The position numbers and the translations under genes are program-made. From Alligator mississippiensis (lineage: Eukaryota; Chordata; Crocodylia; Alligatoridae): a DNA stretch of 64,000 nt. Shown piece by piece: positions 46,530-58,404 of this stretch (positions are counted from its first letter, which is position 1; each line of letters starts with the position of its first letter). Below the pieces are notes generated by a model that was not told the origin of the DNA, ran no database searches, and was given only the letters and a program-made list of their open reading frames with translations. Location of the stretch: contig NC_081825.1 of assembly GCF_030867095.1 (NCBI RefSeq), forward strand, positions 263,324,954-263,388,953, in the 5' to 3' direction.

Positions 46530-48905
46530 AGGAGGGAGGAAGAAGGAGAGAAGCCAGGCCAGGCACTAGATCCTTCCCAGGAAAGGTAAGTGATCCAGCT
46601 GCCTGTACCTTTGGTTTAGCTGACTGTTTGTTTGTTTGGTGGGTGTGTGCTCTGAGGAGCTGGGAGTGAGTGCTGAGTGACTGTTGATTTCTGTGGGATT
46701 GCTGCCTGGGCCTGAGTCAGCTTAGGCCCACAAGGGTATAAAAGGAGACTCCCCAGGTGACCAGGGAGCCTGTGACCAGGGACTGAAAACAAGGGAGCAG
46801 TTTGCAGGCTGTTCGCAGGCCAGTCGTGGGCAGGAATACATGAGAGTTTCTGACAGAGACTTCAGGTAAGTGAATGGGGAGGGGGCTGCTAGGGGGGTGG
46901 TGACACGGAGGGCAGCCAGGGCCCCTGCCCTGCTGCTGCCTCTTGCCCGGAGCTCCTGAGGCCTTCACCCAGACAGGCCCCTTGGATGGGTCGGCAGTGC
47001 CCTGGCCCCGTCTGTGGGGGTTGCCTGGTGGGACTTCTGAGGCCTGGGGGTAGCGTGGGGGCCGGGGTTCCCTTGCCAGTCCCACATGTGCCTGGATTGA
47101 GGCCCTGGAGGGGCAGGTGAGGGAACTCCAGGCAGAGGTGAGCAGGCTGTGGGGGGGATCAGGGCAATTGAAGAAGAGATTGATAGCTACTTTCATTCTC
47201 TGCAGGACAAGATGCCTGGTGAAGAAGCTGCGAGGAAATACCCTGAAGCAGATGCTGGTGAGTGGAGGACAGTCACCTCAGGGGCCAGACCTCTTGCTGC
47301 AGAAACAGCTCCCCCGGTGCAGCTGGGGAACAAATATGAGGCCCTGGCTGCACTGGAGGAGTGTGCGATAGGGGAAAGTGCACTGGAGGGGCCTGCCGCC
47401 ATCACTGAGTGAGCTGAGGGCTGGCCAGGCAAGCAGAAGAAGAGACGCTGCATCATCGTTGTAGGCGACTCCTCACTGAGAGGAATAGAGGGACCCATCT
47501 GTCATTCAGATCCCACAGTGTGCAAGGTCTGCTGCCTGCCTGCAGCCAGGATCAGGGATGTCACAGTGAGAATTCCTGACCTCATCCAGCCCTCTGACAA
47601 CTATCCTGTGGTCCTCATCCAAGTGGGAACAAATGATGTGGCCAGTAGTCCAGACTGTATCATGAGTAACTACAGGGCTCTAGGGACCAGGCTTAGGAAG
47701 ACGGGGGCACAGGTAGTCTTCTCGGTGATCCTCCTGGTCAGAGGTCACAGTAGGCATCACATCACCTTTGTCAGAGAAGTCAACCCGTGGCTCCGGAGTT
47801 GGTGCCATTGTACAGGTTTTGGCTTCCTGGACTGCACTTCCACGCAAGGGACCTCCTGGGATGCAATCGGTTTCATCCCTCCACAAAAGGTAAGAGTCTC
47901 TTTTCTTACAGGTTGGCTGACCTCCTACATCAGGCTTTAAACTAAGTACGACAGGGGACGGGGAGGCAGGAGATATAGAAAATCTAGAACCTACAAACTA
48001 CGAGACATACAGTAGTACACCCCAGGTATATTACTGTACGATACTAAATTGTGGGGTGAAGTGCACAATCCGGAGGGTAGGAAACAATTGCAGGCAGACC
48101 TGGACAGGTTAGAAGAGTGGGCAGTACACAATAGGATGCAGTACAACAAGGACAAATGTAGAGTGCTGCACCTAGAGCGCAAAAATGTCCAGCACACCTA
48201 CTGGCTGGGAAGTGACCCTCTCAGCAGCACAGAAGCGGAATGGGATCTCAGCGTCATAGTGGACCCCAAGATGAACATGAGTCGTCAGTGTGACGAAATC
48301 ATCAGCAAAGCTAACCGCCCTTTATCACGTATCAGCAGATGCATGACTAATAGAACCAAGGTGTTACTTCTCTATGCGGCATTGGTCAGACTGCAGTTGG
48401 AGTACTGCGTCCAGTTTTGGGCGCTGTACTTCAAGGAAGATATTGATAGACTTAAGAGGGTCCAGAGGAGGGCCACTTGTATGGTTAGGGGCTTACAGGA
48501 CAAGCCCTATAAGGAGAGACCGAGGGACCTGGACATCTTCAGCCTCCGCAAGAGAAGGCTGAGAGGTGATCTTGTGGTCGCCTACAAATTCATTAGGGGG
48601 ATGCAGCAAGGGTTTGGAGATGCCCTGTTTACCAAGGCGCCTCTTGGGGTAACAAGGAACAATGGTCACAAACTGACAGAGAGCAGATTTAGGCTAGATA
48701 TTAGGAAAAACTTCTTCACGGTAAGGGTGGCCAAAATTTAGAATGGACTTCCAAGGGAGGTGGTGCTCTCCCTTACCTTGGGAGTCTTTAAGAGAAAGCT
48801 GGAAAGGCATCTGGCTGGGGTCATCTGACCCCAGCACTCTTTCCTGCCCAGACAGGGGTGCGGACTCGATGATCTGTTGAGGTCCCTTCTGACCCTAGCA
48901 TCTAT
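46530..48905 (+). mobile_element. CR1 LINE with 5' region, ORF1 and 3' end, internally deleted
   Basis: Unlike the other copies, this one contains a 5' leader (including GGGTATAAAAGGAGACTCCC near 46734) and ORF1, then jumps near 48000 into the RT C-terminus. The latter frame (48049-48741) carries RRATCMVRGLQDKPYKERPR and RLRGDLVVAYKFIRG. The 3' end TGACCCTAGCATCTATGGATC is at 48905. The endonuclease and most of the RT, including the catalytic Asp pair, are missing. Confidence 0.85.
47149..47940 (+). pseudogene. CR1 ORF1 with SGNH-esterase-like domain
   Basis: One frame runs from 47149 to 47940 with a TGA at about 47410. Downstream of that stop it shows IIVVGDSSLRGIEG (GDS, the esterase Ser block) and VVLIQVGTNDVA (the GxND block). 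These are hallmarks of the esterase domain in CR1 ORF1. The C-terminal Asp-x-x-His block, usually DGVHL in this family, reads IGFIP here, so the catalytic pair is lost. This supports an old, inactive copy. Confidence 0.75.
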
Positions 48906-49524
48906 GGATCCAACCTCTTCAAGTGCCCCTTCCCTAGGTCAGCGCTGACCATTGGTGGATTGGTATCTCTCTCATGCCAGACTAAAGTCTCATTGGGTAT
49001 CTGACAGAAAATATCAAAGGTAACTGATAGAAAAAGCTAGCTTCCAGGTACAGCAAGCATAATTTTGCTATATAATCTTCACCAAAGCGCCAGACTTAAC
49101 CAGTTACTGAGGTGACTGGGCATGTGAACAGGCAGTGTGCTCATTTGTGTGGAAGTGAGAAGAATATAATCTGTTTGCTGTAACCCCTTTATCTGAATAA
49201 AAAGCACCCTGGGCAGACTCTAGGAGCAAGCCACTGAAACTTCATGTATCAGCACAGTAATAACTTAGAAACAGCTTAGGTAAGAGGGAAAGGAGAAATC
49301 TTTGGAGATCTATATGCAAGTGGAGCCCTCCTTGGCATTGGAGATGCAACTTGCTTCAGTCAAGGGAAGGCCAAGTCCTATAGGGAAAGAGAGTACCCTC
49401 AAATAAAAACTACTCAAGGAACCTCCCATGCCACCAAAACAGCATAACCACCTTCTCTCAAGAGCCACTATCCTTTACTATGCCCTGGGTTTATTGTGAA
49501 GCTATAAACAAGTCATTCACTTAT
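48906..49524. other. ALKBH1 intron sequence
   Basis: Nothing recognisable between the CR1 copy and the MIR fragment. Confidence 0.4.
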
Positions 49525-49640
49525 ATTTGCACAAGTGTAAAATAGCAATAATGCTGACTTACTTGAAAGCTGTATTGGGAGAAGTCAATCAAAGTGCCGA
49601 AATGTTCAGATGAAAGGTGCTACAGAAGAGTAAACAATTA
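49525..49640 (+). mobile_element. MIR-like SINE fragment
   Basis: GTGTAAAATAGCAATAATGC, TGACTTACTTGAAAG and ATGAAAGGTGCTACAGAAG follow the 3' half of MIR in order. Strongly diverged. Confidence 0.45.
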
Positions 49641-49921
49641 GCATTTCTGTCCCATACAGGCTTCAGTACCACTTTGCTGTTAAATGTAACTGAATATTTT
49701 CCAACGTATTTGTATTTTATAACAGGTTTTCCATGTCAAAGCAAAAGAAGGTACAAAGCCTTGAGAATACTCCATTTTGTTCAATGGGTAAGATGACTGG
49801 GAAGGGTCATCTAGGCACACAGAGATAAAATGATGATGACAGAAAATGCGAGAGCACGAGCAAGCATGTAAGTGTAGGTCCAGGCAGAGTAACTGCATCA
49901 CAGGTAAACAGAACAAAAGCT

Positions 49922-50801
49922 AAGAGGGGTTGTTGGTTGTAGCCGGGTTGGTCTGAGGATATAAGCATTTCTTAAAGAGATCTTTTCAGAATTGCCCATC
50001 CTAGCCTTTAAACAAACACCGAACCTCACCAACCTCATCACCAAAAGCAAACTTCCTATGATCCAAACCACACCAAATGGATCTAAACCATGCCAGGACA
50101 AGAAATTTAACACCTGCCAACACATGTCTACCAGTCCCACAATTACTACACCCCACAACAGAACCATCACCATTCCTGGATCTTAGGTCTGCACCTCCAG
50201 AAATGTAATATATCTCATCCAGTGCACCAAATGCCCTGATGGAAAATACATAGCAGAAACCAAACAACAACTGCGTACCAGAATGAACGCACACCAAAAA
50301 TCCATCAAAGACAAAAATATTCAATTACTTCTCACAAGACAATCACACTCCTTCTCTGATCTCTCAGTTCTGATCCTCAAAGGCAACTTACAAAACACGT
50401 TTTATAGATGAGCCTACGTACTTCACTCCATCAATCTACTGGACACAAAAAATCATGGACTTAATATAGATATTGGATTTATGATGCATTACAACCTGCC
50501 TGACATCTGACACCCCAGGTAGCCTGCCTCCAACTGACCACTTGCATTCCTTCACACATTTCCCTCCCTTCCTATCTCTATCCATTGTCTTCCTAACTTC
50601 CGTTCATTTGCATTTTCACAGACATGCTTGCTGTAAATTTGCTTCTTTTCTACCTGGGAGAACATATAACATCAACAGAGTCTCCCTATGCCTGACAAAG
50701 GGTGTTTGTGTCTGAAAGCTTGCAAAGATCTTTTTCCCAACTTTTGGTCTAATAAAAGATATCACATCTACCCAAAGAACTTCGCCTGCCAAAGCTAAGA
50801 G
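49922..50801 (+). mobile_element. Penelope-like element, 3' part with GIY-YIG nuclease remnant
   Basis: The plus-strand reading gives the linker LPILAFKQTPNLTNL...SKLP with Cys/His spacing (CQDKKFNTCQH). After a TAG near 50186 comes NVIYLIQCTKCPDGKYIAET, then LRTRMNAHQKSI, the GIY-YIG endonuclease pattern of Penelope-like elements (YLI, YIxET and the catalytic Arg). A second stop lies near 50405, followed by HGLNIDIGFMMHY. The 3' end AGCTTGCAAAGATC...GATATCACATCTACCC recurs inverted at 59090. The RT part is missing. It is inactive. Confidence 0.72.
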
Positions 50802-51522
50802 GGTGCACAGGTGAAAGGTTCTTGATGAGACTGTCCAATTCTTAGTACTTCAAAGAGACTAATGGTTACTGGGGTTGTCACAATTTCAGATATAGCTGAC
50901 TAGGCAGCTTCAGAGCACAGAAAGACCAGAGTTTTAATTTTCCCAGGCAGGAATTGTATTTGAGCCTAGGAAACTGCTTAGGTTACATTGAAAGGGAAGC
51001 TTACACAGCACATATTGCAGACAATGTGCACAAAAGAATGCTGAAACCACGAAGACTCAAGAGAAGAGAACTATCAGAAGCAACATCCTGTTGCTGGAAT
51101 CCACAGCTTGGGATCTTTTACCATCCACTTAATTCCTGGAAAAGGTCCATCTCCCTAAATTTCCCTGTATCTTCACTTACTGCATTCTTTGTTACATACA
51201 GTTGTTAAGTGTAGTTAAGCAGATGCCACATTCATCTTTCCAGAGATTGTTGCATTTCCGACAATGAGTGGAAGGATTCCTGCAACACTTGTTAACATCT
51301 AAGATAGAAGGATGTTGTGGAAATGTCTAATTGTCTTCACGAGATATATGTCTGAGTACTTGTAGTCTCAGGATCAAAGGCAGAGTTGGTGAAGCTAAGA
51401 AAAGAAAGTGCACTCTTCTGCTCCCATTTTCATGCCTACAAGCCTCCAAAGTTTTAAGTTAGCTTCCCACCATCCCCTCTTACATTTGGACTAAAATTTA
51501 CATTATGGTCAAACAATACCAA
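50802..51522. other. ALKBH1 intron sequence
   Basis: Nothing recognisable. Confidence 0.4.
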
Positions 51523-52695
51523 AGGGGTAGCAGTGGACGTAGTCTTTCTGGACTTTAGGAAGGCCTTTGACACTGTCTCTCACCCCATTCTCGCTAAAAA
51601 ACTAGGGGACTGTGACGTCAACACCTACACAGTCAAATGGGTCACTAACTGGCTGGAGGGCCGCACCCAGAGAGTGGTGGTGGATGGGTCATTTTCGACC
51701 TGGAGGGATGTGGGCAGTGGAGTCCCCCAGGGTTCGGTCCTCAGACCTGCACTGTTCGACATCTTCATCAGTGACTTGGACAAGGGGATAAAAAGCACCC
51801 TGGTCAAATTTGCTGACAACACTAAGATGTGGGGGGATGTGTGCACGCTAGAAGGGAGGAATAGGCTGCAATTGGACCTAGACAGGTTACAGGGGTGGGC
51901 AGGTGAGAACAGGATGGGTTTCAACACTGACAAATGCAAGGTGCTGCACCTGGGGGGAAGAACCAGCAGCATACCTACAGGCTGGGGACTCCCTTCTCGT
52001 CAGTGCAGAGGCAGAAAAGGATCTTGGAATCATTATTGATGCCAAAATGAACATGGGCCGACAGTGTGGGGACATGGTCAGGAAGGCCAACCACACCCTG
52101 TCATGCATCCACAGATGCATCTCGAGCAGGTCCAAGGAGATGATCCTCCCCCTCTATGTGGCATTGGTCAGACAGCAGTTGGAGTACTGCATCCAGTTCT
52201 GGGCACCGCACTTCAGAAGGGATGTGGCCAACTTGGAGCGGGTCCAGAGGAGGGCCACTCGCATGATCAGGGGCCAGCAGGGCAGGCCCTACAAGGGAGG
52301 CTAAGGGACCTGAACCTGTTCAGCCTCCACAAGAGAAGGCTGAGGAGGGATCTAGTGGCCTGTTACAAACTAGTCAGAGGGGACCAGCAGGCATTGGGGG
52401 AGCCCCTGTTCCCCCGAGCACTACCAGGAGTGACTAGAAATAATGATCACAAGCCGGAAGAGGGTAGATTCAGACTAGACATCAGGAGGCACTATTTCAC
52501 AGTCAGGGCAGCTAGGATCTGGAACCAACTTCCAAGTGAAGTGGTGCTGGCTCCTACCCTGGGGGTCTTTAAGAGGAGGTTAGACGAACACCTTGCTGGG
52601 GTCATTTGACCCCACTACTTTTTCCTGCCATGGCAGGGGGTCGGACTTGATCTGCTCAGGTCCCTTCTGACTCTACCAACTATGAAACTATGAAA
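51523..52695 (+). mobile_element. CR1 LINE, RT C-terminal half and 3' end
   Basis: The frame 51533-52039 opens in RT block A ([20 protein letters not shown]) and includes [16 protein letters not shown] and FADNTKMWGDV, in which the second catalytic Asp is replaced by Asn. Frameshifts near 51960 and 52290 follow. The 3' end is ACTCTACCAACTATGAAACTATGAAA. It sits about 120 bp from ALKBH1 exon 2, on the side of the donor site, in sense-opposite orientation. Confidence 0.93.
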
Positions 52696-52814
52696 TATCA
52701 ATTCTTTACACAGGGCAGGGTAAAGCCACAGAAACCAGGGAGAACAAGGGAGGGAAATGCTCAAACTAGTGCAAAAGGCCACATTTGATTTTACTTGAAG
52801 CCAAATGCACTTAC

Positions 52815-52923
52815 CGGGATAGCCATCTAGGCTGTAGGCTTTCCACTGGCGAACTGGCTGCAATCCTGCTCTGTAGGCATCTTGATCACTGACTGAAGAG
52901 ATGCTTAGCTGAGAGCCGACCAT
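52815..52923 (-). CDS. ALKBH1: ALKBH1 exon 2
   Basis: The acceptor is CTTCCTGTCAG before 52923 and the donor CCCG|GTAAGT at 52814 is strong. The exon encodes SQLSISSVSDQDAYRAGLQP and VRQWKAYSLDGYPG, matching human SQLNVSSVSEQNAYRAGLQP. An ATG is the first codon of the exon, but it falls at the human exon 1/2 boundary and is probably internal, not the start. The exon is 109 nt, phase 0 to 1. Confidence 0.95.
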
Positions 52924-54562
52924 CTGACAGGAAGGAAGCAGAGATCAGACAACAAAGCAGGTTAAAGATTTAATATGCTTCCAAAAAAAGCTGGGGTTAA
53001 ACAGGTTTATATTCAGCAGAGTTAAAAAAGGAGCAGGAAAATCCTTCCTGCAGTATGTGGAGGTCCAAAAGGGGTGCTGCCAAACTTTATACAGCTGTAT
53101 TGCACTGCATCAGCTTCTCAGAGATTCTAGTGAGGATAGGAGTTGTTCCCAGAGAAATATTTCCTCAGCAACCTTACAGGGAAATAAGGAAAAGTTAAAA
53201 AAATCAAGCAGAAGGTAAAGCCTTTATCATATGTGATGGGTCAGAAGGGAAGCAACTTACTACTCCAAGAATAAGAAAAAGCCATACAGGGCCAGAAAGA
53301 ATACTATATGACTAGCTAAGGTCATGCTGGCAGTGAATGGGCCACTCTGATTCATTAAAAAGACAACAGTACTTGGCACTTATTTAAAGCGCTTCCCAAA
53401 CCTTGGTAGCTCATCATTCATCTATCTTCCAGTGGGACGGTATTGCCTTTATTTTGCAGAACTTCCTCCCTATCCTGAACCGAGATATTTCTCTGCTTCT
53501 ATCAGCAGCTAAAGGGTTAAAAGAATCATTTTAAAGCCTTATTTGCAAAATTTATGTCCATGTTCTCTCCCAGTTCAGTTGTTCAGGGTGCACAGTGAGG
53601 AATGCGATATAAAATACTTAGGCAGAGCTCCCATCTCCTTTCAGACTCAAAGCTGACAGTGCCCCAGTTTACAATTTTCTAAACCAAAGGCAAAAACCAT
53701 ACGTATTTTATTTTAGTGTTAAGCTTAAATTATGCAGAAAATAGCAAGACCTGGGTAAAATCTGTGAAGTGACCCTGAATCCTTGACATTTTCACCAGGT
53801 AGCTCTATTCTGTCATAGAAAGACTTTCTGCTGCCAACCACGATGGGCCATTAGCTCCAAGACTCTGGTCTGCGGAACGTGCCTTAAAAAAGGTTTCTTC
53901 TGCAGTGAGGGGCATCACCACAAACTTCCCAGCTTCTCCCTCTCTTTCTCGATCTAAAAGCTGCTAATCCACCGGTGGCTGCCAGAGTTTCAGAATGATG
54001 GAAGCTGCTACTCCACCAAAGAGCTGCATGTACTGAATCAGTTAAATAAACCTCAGAGACAGGCAGCTGGGAGATGTCTCGCTTCATTGAAGCACTCAGT
54101 CATTTGCAGCAGTTTCTGGGAGAATAAGAAGAACAATATCTGGCTGACCTTTAATGGTCAATTATAATTCATAGGGAAGAAATGAACCTTTTTAGGTATA
54201 CGAAAAAAAAATCACTGGCAAGATATCAACTCATCTCAGATGATGGTAGGGCAGGAGAAAGACACACAGACAGCACTGACACCTGCAGTGCTTTCAGTGC
54301 TTGGAATGTCCCAAGTGGGCTGCAGCATGGGAGCACATCTATAGTGTTGATAAGAGGATGTCTCAAGCCCCCAAAAGGGATAAGACATCAACGAGTCCTG
54401 CATTCACTCAAATAATATTTGTCAAGTGTGGTTCAAGGTCCTGCATCAAGTTATCACAAGCTTCCTCCTACTGAAATAAGCACCACTAAACATCTATTGC
54501 ATATTTCATAAGGGGACGTCTATAATGCTTCACATCTTCCCCACATATCCAACATGCCTCCC
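52924..54562. other. ALKBH1 intron 1 or upstream sequence
   Basis: No exon 1 is recognised. Bases about 53370-53465 (AAAGCGCTTCCCAAACC...TTGCCTTTATTTTGCAGA) look like an old MIR- or L2-like fragment. The remainder shows nothing. Confidence 0.4.
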
Positions 54563-55459
54563 TGTAACAGGCGCCCGCTCTGGGCTGATCTAAACGTGGC
54601 CTGCACACCTGTTCCTGGGCCAACAGCCCACCTTCTCACCTGCCATGCCTTGTTGTTCATTGATTGACTGATGTTAATTAGCGGGAGGCTGCCCTTTTTG
54701 TGCCCTGATGCCAGGGGGCACTATCTGCGGCTCCGTTTCCTCCCCTACACCGCAGCCCACGCCTCACCGATGGTACTACCGTTGTTGTCTGGGCCTTGTT
54801 GAAATCTGGCACCCTCGTCCTCACTGGGCCCTCCTTCACTCTGTGCCTTCACTGGCACTCGGGCTTTTCCACAGCCCTGTCTGACACTGCGCCCTCCCTG
54901 GGGCTTCTCAACGCTGCCCCCTCTCTCTGGGGCTTCTCCAATGCTGCCCGCTCTGGGGCTTCTCCAGTGCTGCCCCCGCTCTGGGGCTGGGGTCGGTGCA
55001 CCCTGAATGCTGCGCCCTCGCTGGCGCTGGGGTCCCCACACTACTGTGAGCCTCCTTCGGAGGCCTCCTCCATCCCCATATAGCCTCTCCCAAGCCACCG
55101 GTCACAAACAGCAAAACAAAACACAAGCCTCTGGGCTATAACATAAAATCTAAACCATCTGGCTCCAACCTCATCTCGCCACACCCGAGTTGCTTCAGCT
55201 GTTCCAATATCTCAGGCCATACCTGCAGTCTGGCCCCTTCTCTTTGGCTCATTCCAGCAGGGCTCCTTCCCCCTTGGCTGCCAGCAGGGAACTCCCTCCT
55301 GGCCTCGGGCCTGTGGTGTATATAGGAGCCAGGACCTGCCCTTCCGGTCAGCTGACCAGGCAGGTGAGAGTCACTAGCTCCCTCCCGTTACCCTAGCAAC
55401 CAGCACCTGAGTAGTTACTCTGGCTCTACAAGTAGCAGGCACCCTACTGCCCTGCTACA
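54563..55459 (+). mobile_element. Solo LTR, family shared with 8961-9496
   Basis: It starts TGTAACAGGCGCCCGCTC and ends GCCCTGCTACA, with a perfect 5-bp duplication CTCCC (54558-54562 and 55460-55464). A TATA-like GTGTATATAGGAGCC lies near 55316. It is 897 bp, longer than its relative, partly because of a GGGGCTTCTC(C)A-type minisatellite at about 54898-55000. Frames over the GC-rich part are not genes. Orientation is set by the TATA element. Confidence 0.83.
54898..55000. repeat. Minisatellite inside the solo LTR
   Basis: Variants of CTGGGGCTTCTCCA(A/G)(T/C)GCTGCCC recur three to four times, with spacing of about 30 bp. Confidence 0.65.
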
Positions 55460-55564
55460 CTCCCACAACACTGCTACTAAGAAACTAAAGAAATATAAAC
55501 TAGATGAAAACACTGTAAGGTGGATACATAATACTGGTTAGAATGATCATCATGACCATGAGTA

Positions 55565-57150
55565 GACATCAATGTCTAGTTGGGTGGAGGTATCAAGTGG
55601 ACATCCCCAGGGGCCTCTCCTGGCTCCAGCATTAACATCTTCATTATTGATTTGGATGATGGGATCAACTGCATGCTTAGCAAATTTGCAGATGACATCA
55701 AGTTGGTTGGAGCTGCAAACACTGGAGGGGTAAGGCTAGGATCCAGAATGACCTGGATGGATTGGAAAAACCAAGCCACAATCAATCAGATGAGATTCAA
55801 AAAGAAGGACAAGTGCAAAGTCCCACACTTGCGATGAAATAACCGGATGCATCATACATACTGGAGAATGACTGGCTAGGCTGCACTACTCTAAAGAAGG
55901 ACCAGTGGATTACATCAGATCAATGGTGCTCAATTTTTTGGCCACGCTGGCCAAATGAGCAGTGTGGAACTGGATCAGAGACTGTGCACTGGAATCAGGA
56001 CCACATGCCCAGATCCAAATGGCACTGCTCAGCCTCAGAATACCATACAACTTCCACCTGGCCCTATATTTCAAGATCAGAGTGCTGGTGTGTGGGACAG
56101 TGTAGGGCCCAGTCCTGGCACAGGGAGTCCAGCAGAGGCAGTGCGGGGTCCCAGTGCCCCAGTACCTGGCACATGGAGCTGGGTGGGGTTGGTGCAGGGC
56201 CCCAGGACCCCACACTGCCTCTTGCTGGGTTCCCATGTGTAGAGACCAGGGCCCCAAGGCCCTGCACCACTTCCACACAGCCTCATGTGCAGGGATTGAT
56301 CCCTGTGCGTAGGGACTGGGATCCCAGGGTCCTGTACCACCACTGCCCAGCCCTGTGCACAGGGATCAGACCCTGCGTCGCCTTGCATGCTGGATCCAGC
56401 ATGCAGGGCTACAGCCCACAGGGCTCCCCACATACCCACAGGGAGCCCTGCAGATGAAATGGCGCAGCACAAGGAACTGGATCTGGCCTGTGGGTTCAGC
56501 ATCCCTACAGTAGACCATAAGTTGAATAGGAGCCAACAGTGTACTCTTGCTGCAGAAAGAGGTCAACACCAGTTTAGGTTGCATTAAGCAGAGCGTCACA
56601 TGCAAATCAAGGGAAGTAATTATTTTGCTTTATTCAGCATAGGTGAGGCCCCACTTGGAGTGCAGTGTCCAGTTTTGGGTCCCACACTTTAAGATGTGGA
56701 CAAATTTGAAAGAGCCCAGCGGAGACGGACAAAAACGGTTAGAGGCCTGGAAAGCATGACTTGTGAGGAAAGGCTGAAAGAGCTAGGTTTATTTAATTAG
56801 GAAAAGAAAAGACTGGGAAGAGCAGGGGTGGGTGTTGATAAATCTTCAAATGGGACTATTATAAACAGTATGGATATGGGTTTGTCTCTGTGGATGTAGG
56901 GGGCAGGGCTACGAGCACTGGTCTCAAACTCTAGCAGAGGAAATTTAGACCAGAGATTAGGAGGAAATTTCTGACTACTAGGGTAGTCAAGCATTGGAAC
57001 AGGCTACCGAAAAAAACTGTGGAATCTTCATCCTGGAACTTTTCAAGAGCGGGTTAGACAGACACTTGGTTGGGATGGTTTAGTCAGGAATGATCCTGCC
57101 ATGAGCAGGTAGCTTGACCAGCCCTATTCTTCCATGATCTTATATTTCAA
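55565..57150 (+). mobile_element. Ancient CR1/L3-like LINE, interrupted
   Basis: Translated plus-strand fragments retain the LINE order. First come NIFIIDLDDGINCMLSKFAD-D and KKDKCKVPHLR (55637-55830). After the insertion come GEAPLGVQCPVLGPTL-like and RRRTKTVRGLESMTCEERLK-like segments. The end is a GGTAGCTTGACCAGCCCTA tail near 57120. Many stops and frameshifts show it is much older than the other CR1 copies. Confidence 0.75.
55915..56504. mobile_element. Insertion of unknown class in the ancient LINE
   Basis: LINE homology stops after GTGGATTACA (55914) and resumes at CTACAGTAGACC (56505). The insert is GC-rich, with loosely repeated CCTGTGCGTAGGGACTGGG- and CCCTGCACCAC-type phrases. Clear inverted ends or a target duplication were not found. 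Confidence 0.5.
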
Positions 57151-58404
57151 AGGTTTTAGTAAGGCTTTCACATTTATCAATATCCTTTATTAGCCTTCTA
57201 TTTGTTGTACAATCTTATGGGAGGAAGCCCTGTTTAACAGTCTTTTAGATGGTATTTACTGTTCTTTTCTTTAAAGGACAAAAGTTGAATGGTGTGCAGC
57301 TGCTATTGTTATTGAGCCTGTTGGAGTCTGACCCTCCTTCCTTTGAGACAAAAGACCAACAGAAAGACTAGATGGTGCTGCCAGCTTCTTTGACCATGGG
57401 ATTGAGTAATCCTCCTCCAAGGAGGATTACTAGGAAGAGATGGGATTGAGATTAAGACTGATAAACGTTTAGGCTAGAAAAGACTATTATAATCACCTAC
57501 TCATGTCCCACATGGCACAGGCCACAGAAAACAACTGCTTTTTTTGTGAAAAATTCTTAGAGGCAAGAAATCCTGGGGAGAAGAAAAAAAAAGTGTTCCC
57601 AGGGCTCTCAGATTAGCATTTTTCACCATTGTTAGTTAGGCGTTTTGTTTTTTTAAACAGCACTCAACACAAAAAGCTAAATGGATGTACAGTTCAAACT
57701 GCCTTTCACTAAGAGAGATGCATCAGAATTAATACAGAGAACTTGGAAGGGTCAGCGTAGAGATACTCACATGGAGGTAATATCCATAGCACCATCACCC
57801 CTCAGACTGTTATGATGCATCAAGGAAAGCATTTGTGGGAAAGCAAAGCGGAATATGAACATGAAAATGCAGAGCAAGAGGAGGACACTTGGGACTGACC
57901 AGGGTTGCTACCTGTCCATAAATTTAAATGTAGATCATAAAAAAACATGGCTTAAAATGACTGAGAGAAAAGATGGAGTGGCAGTTAAAACAGCTAACAA
58001 CTTGATGGAGACAGCAGAGCAGTGCCACCTTGTGTCTGAGCCAAAGCACAGCACCCTGCACAGAGTACTTTTCTCAGGGCTTTGTAGCCCCCTTCCTCTC
58101 AGCCATCTCCTGCTGCTGCATCTCATCACCTGCCTGTAACATTGCTGGATCATAATTTAGGCAGACAGTTGTCCTTCTTCGGGTGGTCTGTGCCAGATTG
58201 ATTGGGGGGGGGGAGGGGTAAGGCTGAGGGTGGACCAGAGGGTGCAGAATGGTATGAGGTGCAGTCAGGGGTACCAGGATGTGAGGATGAGCAGGGGAAC
58301 CCTGGGGTGGGGGAAGCACAATATAAAATCATTGCTGTAGTCTGCAAGCTTTTTACTGACAGCCAAGTTTTTAAATATTATTTTGTGTGTTAAATATTTA
58401 AATT
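57151..58404. other. No gene recognised
   Basis: Nothing distinctive apart from a short direct repeat GGAGGATTACT near 57415-57435 and a G9 run near 58204. Confidence 0.4.

Larger units (their letters stand above)
33925..52923 (-). other. ALKBH1: ALKBH1 gene body, exons 2-6 and putative 3' UTR
   Basis: The gene runs right to left. Coding exons lie at 52815-52923, 42408-42570, 37290-37380, 35881-36074 and 34996-35407, all with AG/GT boundaries and agreeing phases (1, 2, 0, 2). Together they encode 322 residues that align with human ALKBH1 from about residue 62 to the end. The product is an Fe(II)/2-oxoglutarate dioxygenase found in mitochondria and nucleus, best known for tRNA work such as m1A58 demethylation and mitochondrial tRNA-Met wobble modification. 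Exon 1 (about 61 residues) and the promoter are absent from the window. The largest intron (42571-52814) holds five CR1, MIR or Penelope-like insertions. Confidence 0.95.

Noticed and set aside
52921..52923. ATG at the first codon of ALKBH1 exon 2 as the translation start
   Set aside because: A polypyrimidine tract and AG directly precede it, and it coincides with the human exon 1/2 boundary, so it is most likely internal.
53884..54087. 67-residue minus-strand frame as part of ALKBH1
   Set aside because: No similarity to ALKBH1 and no convincing splice sites at its ends.
54745..55098. 117-residue frame on the minus strand, considered as ALKBH1 exon 1
   Set aside because: It lies inside a solo LTR with perfect duplications, and its sequence is minisatellite-derived with no similarity to the ALKBH1 N-terminus.
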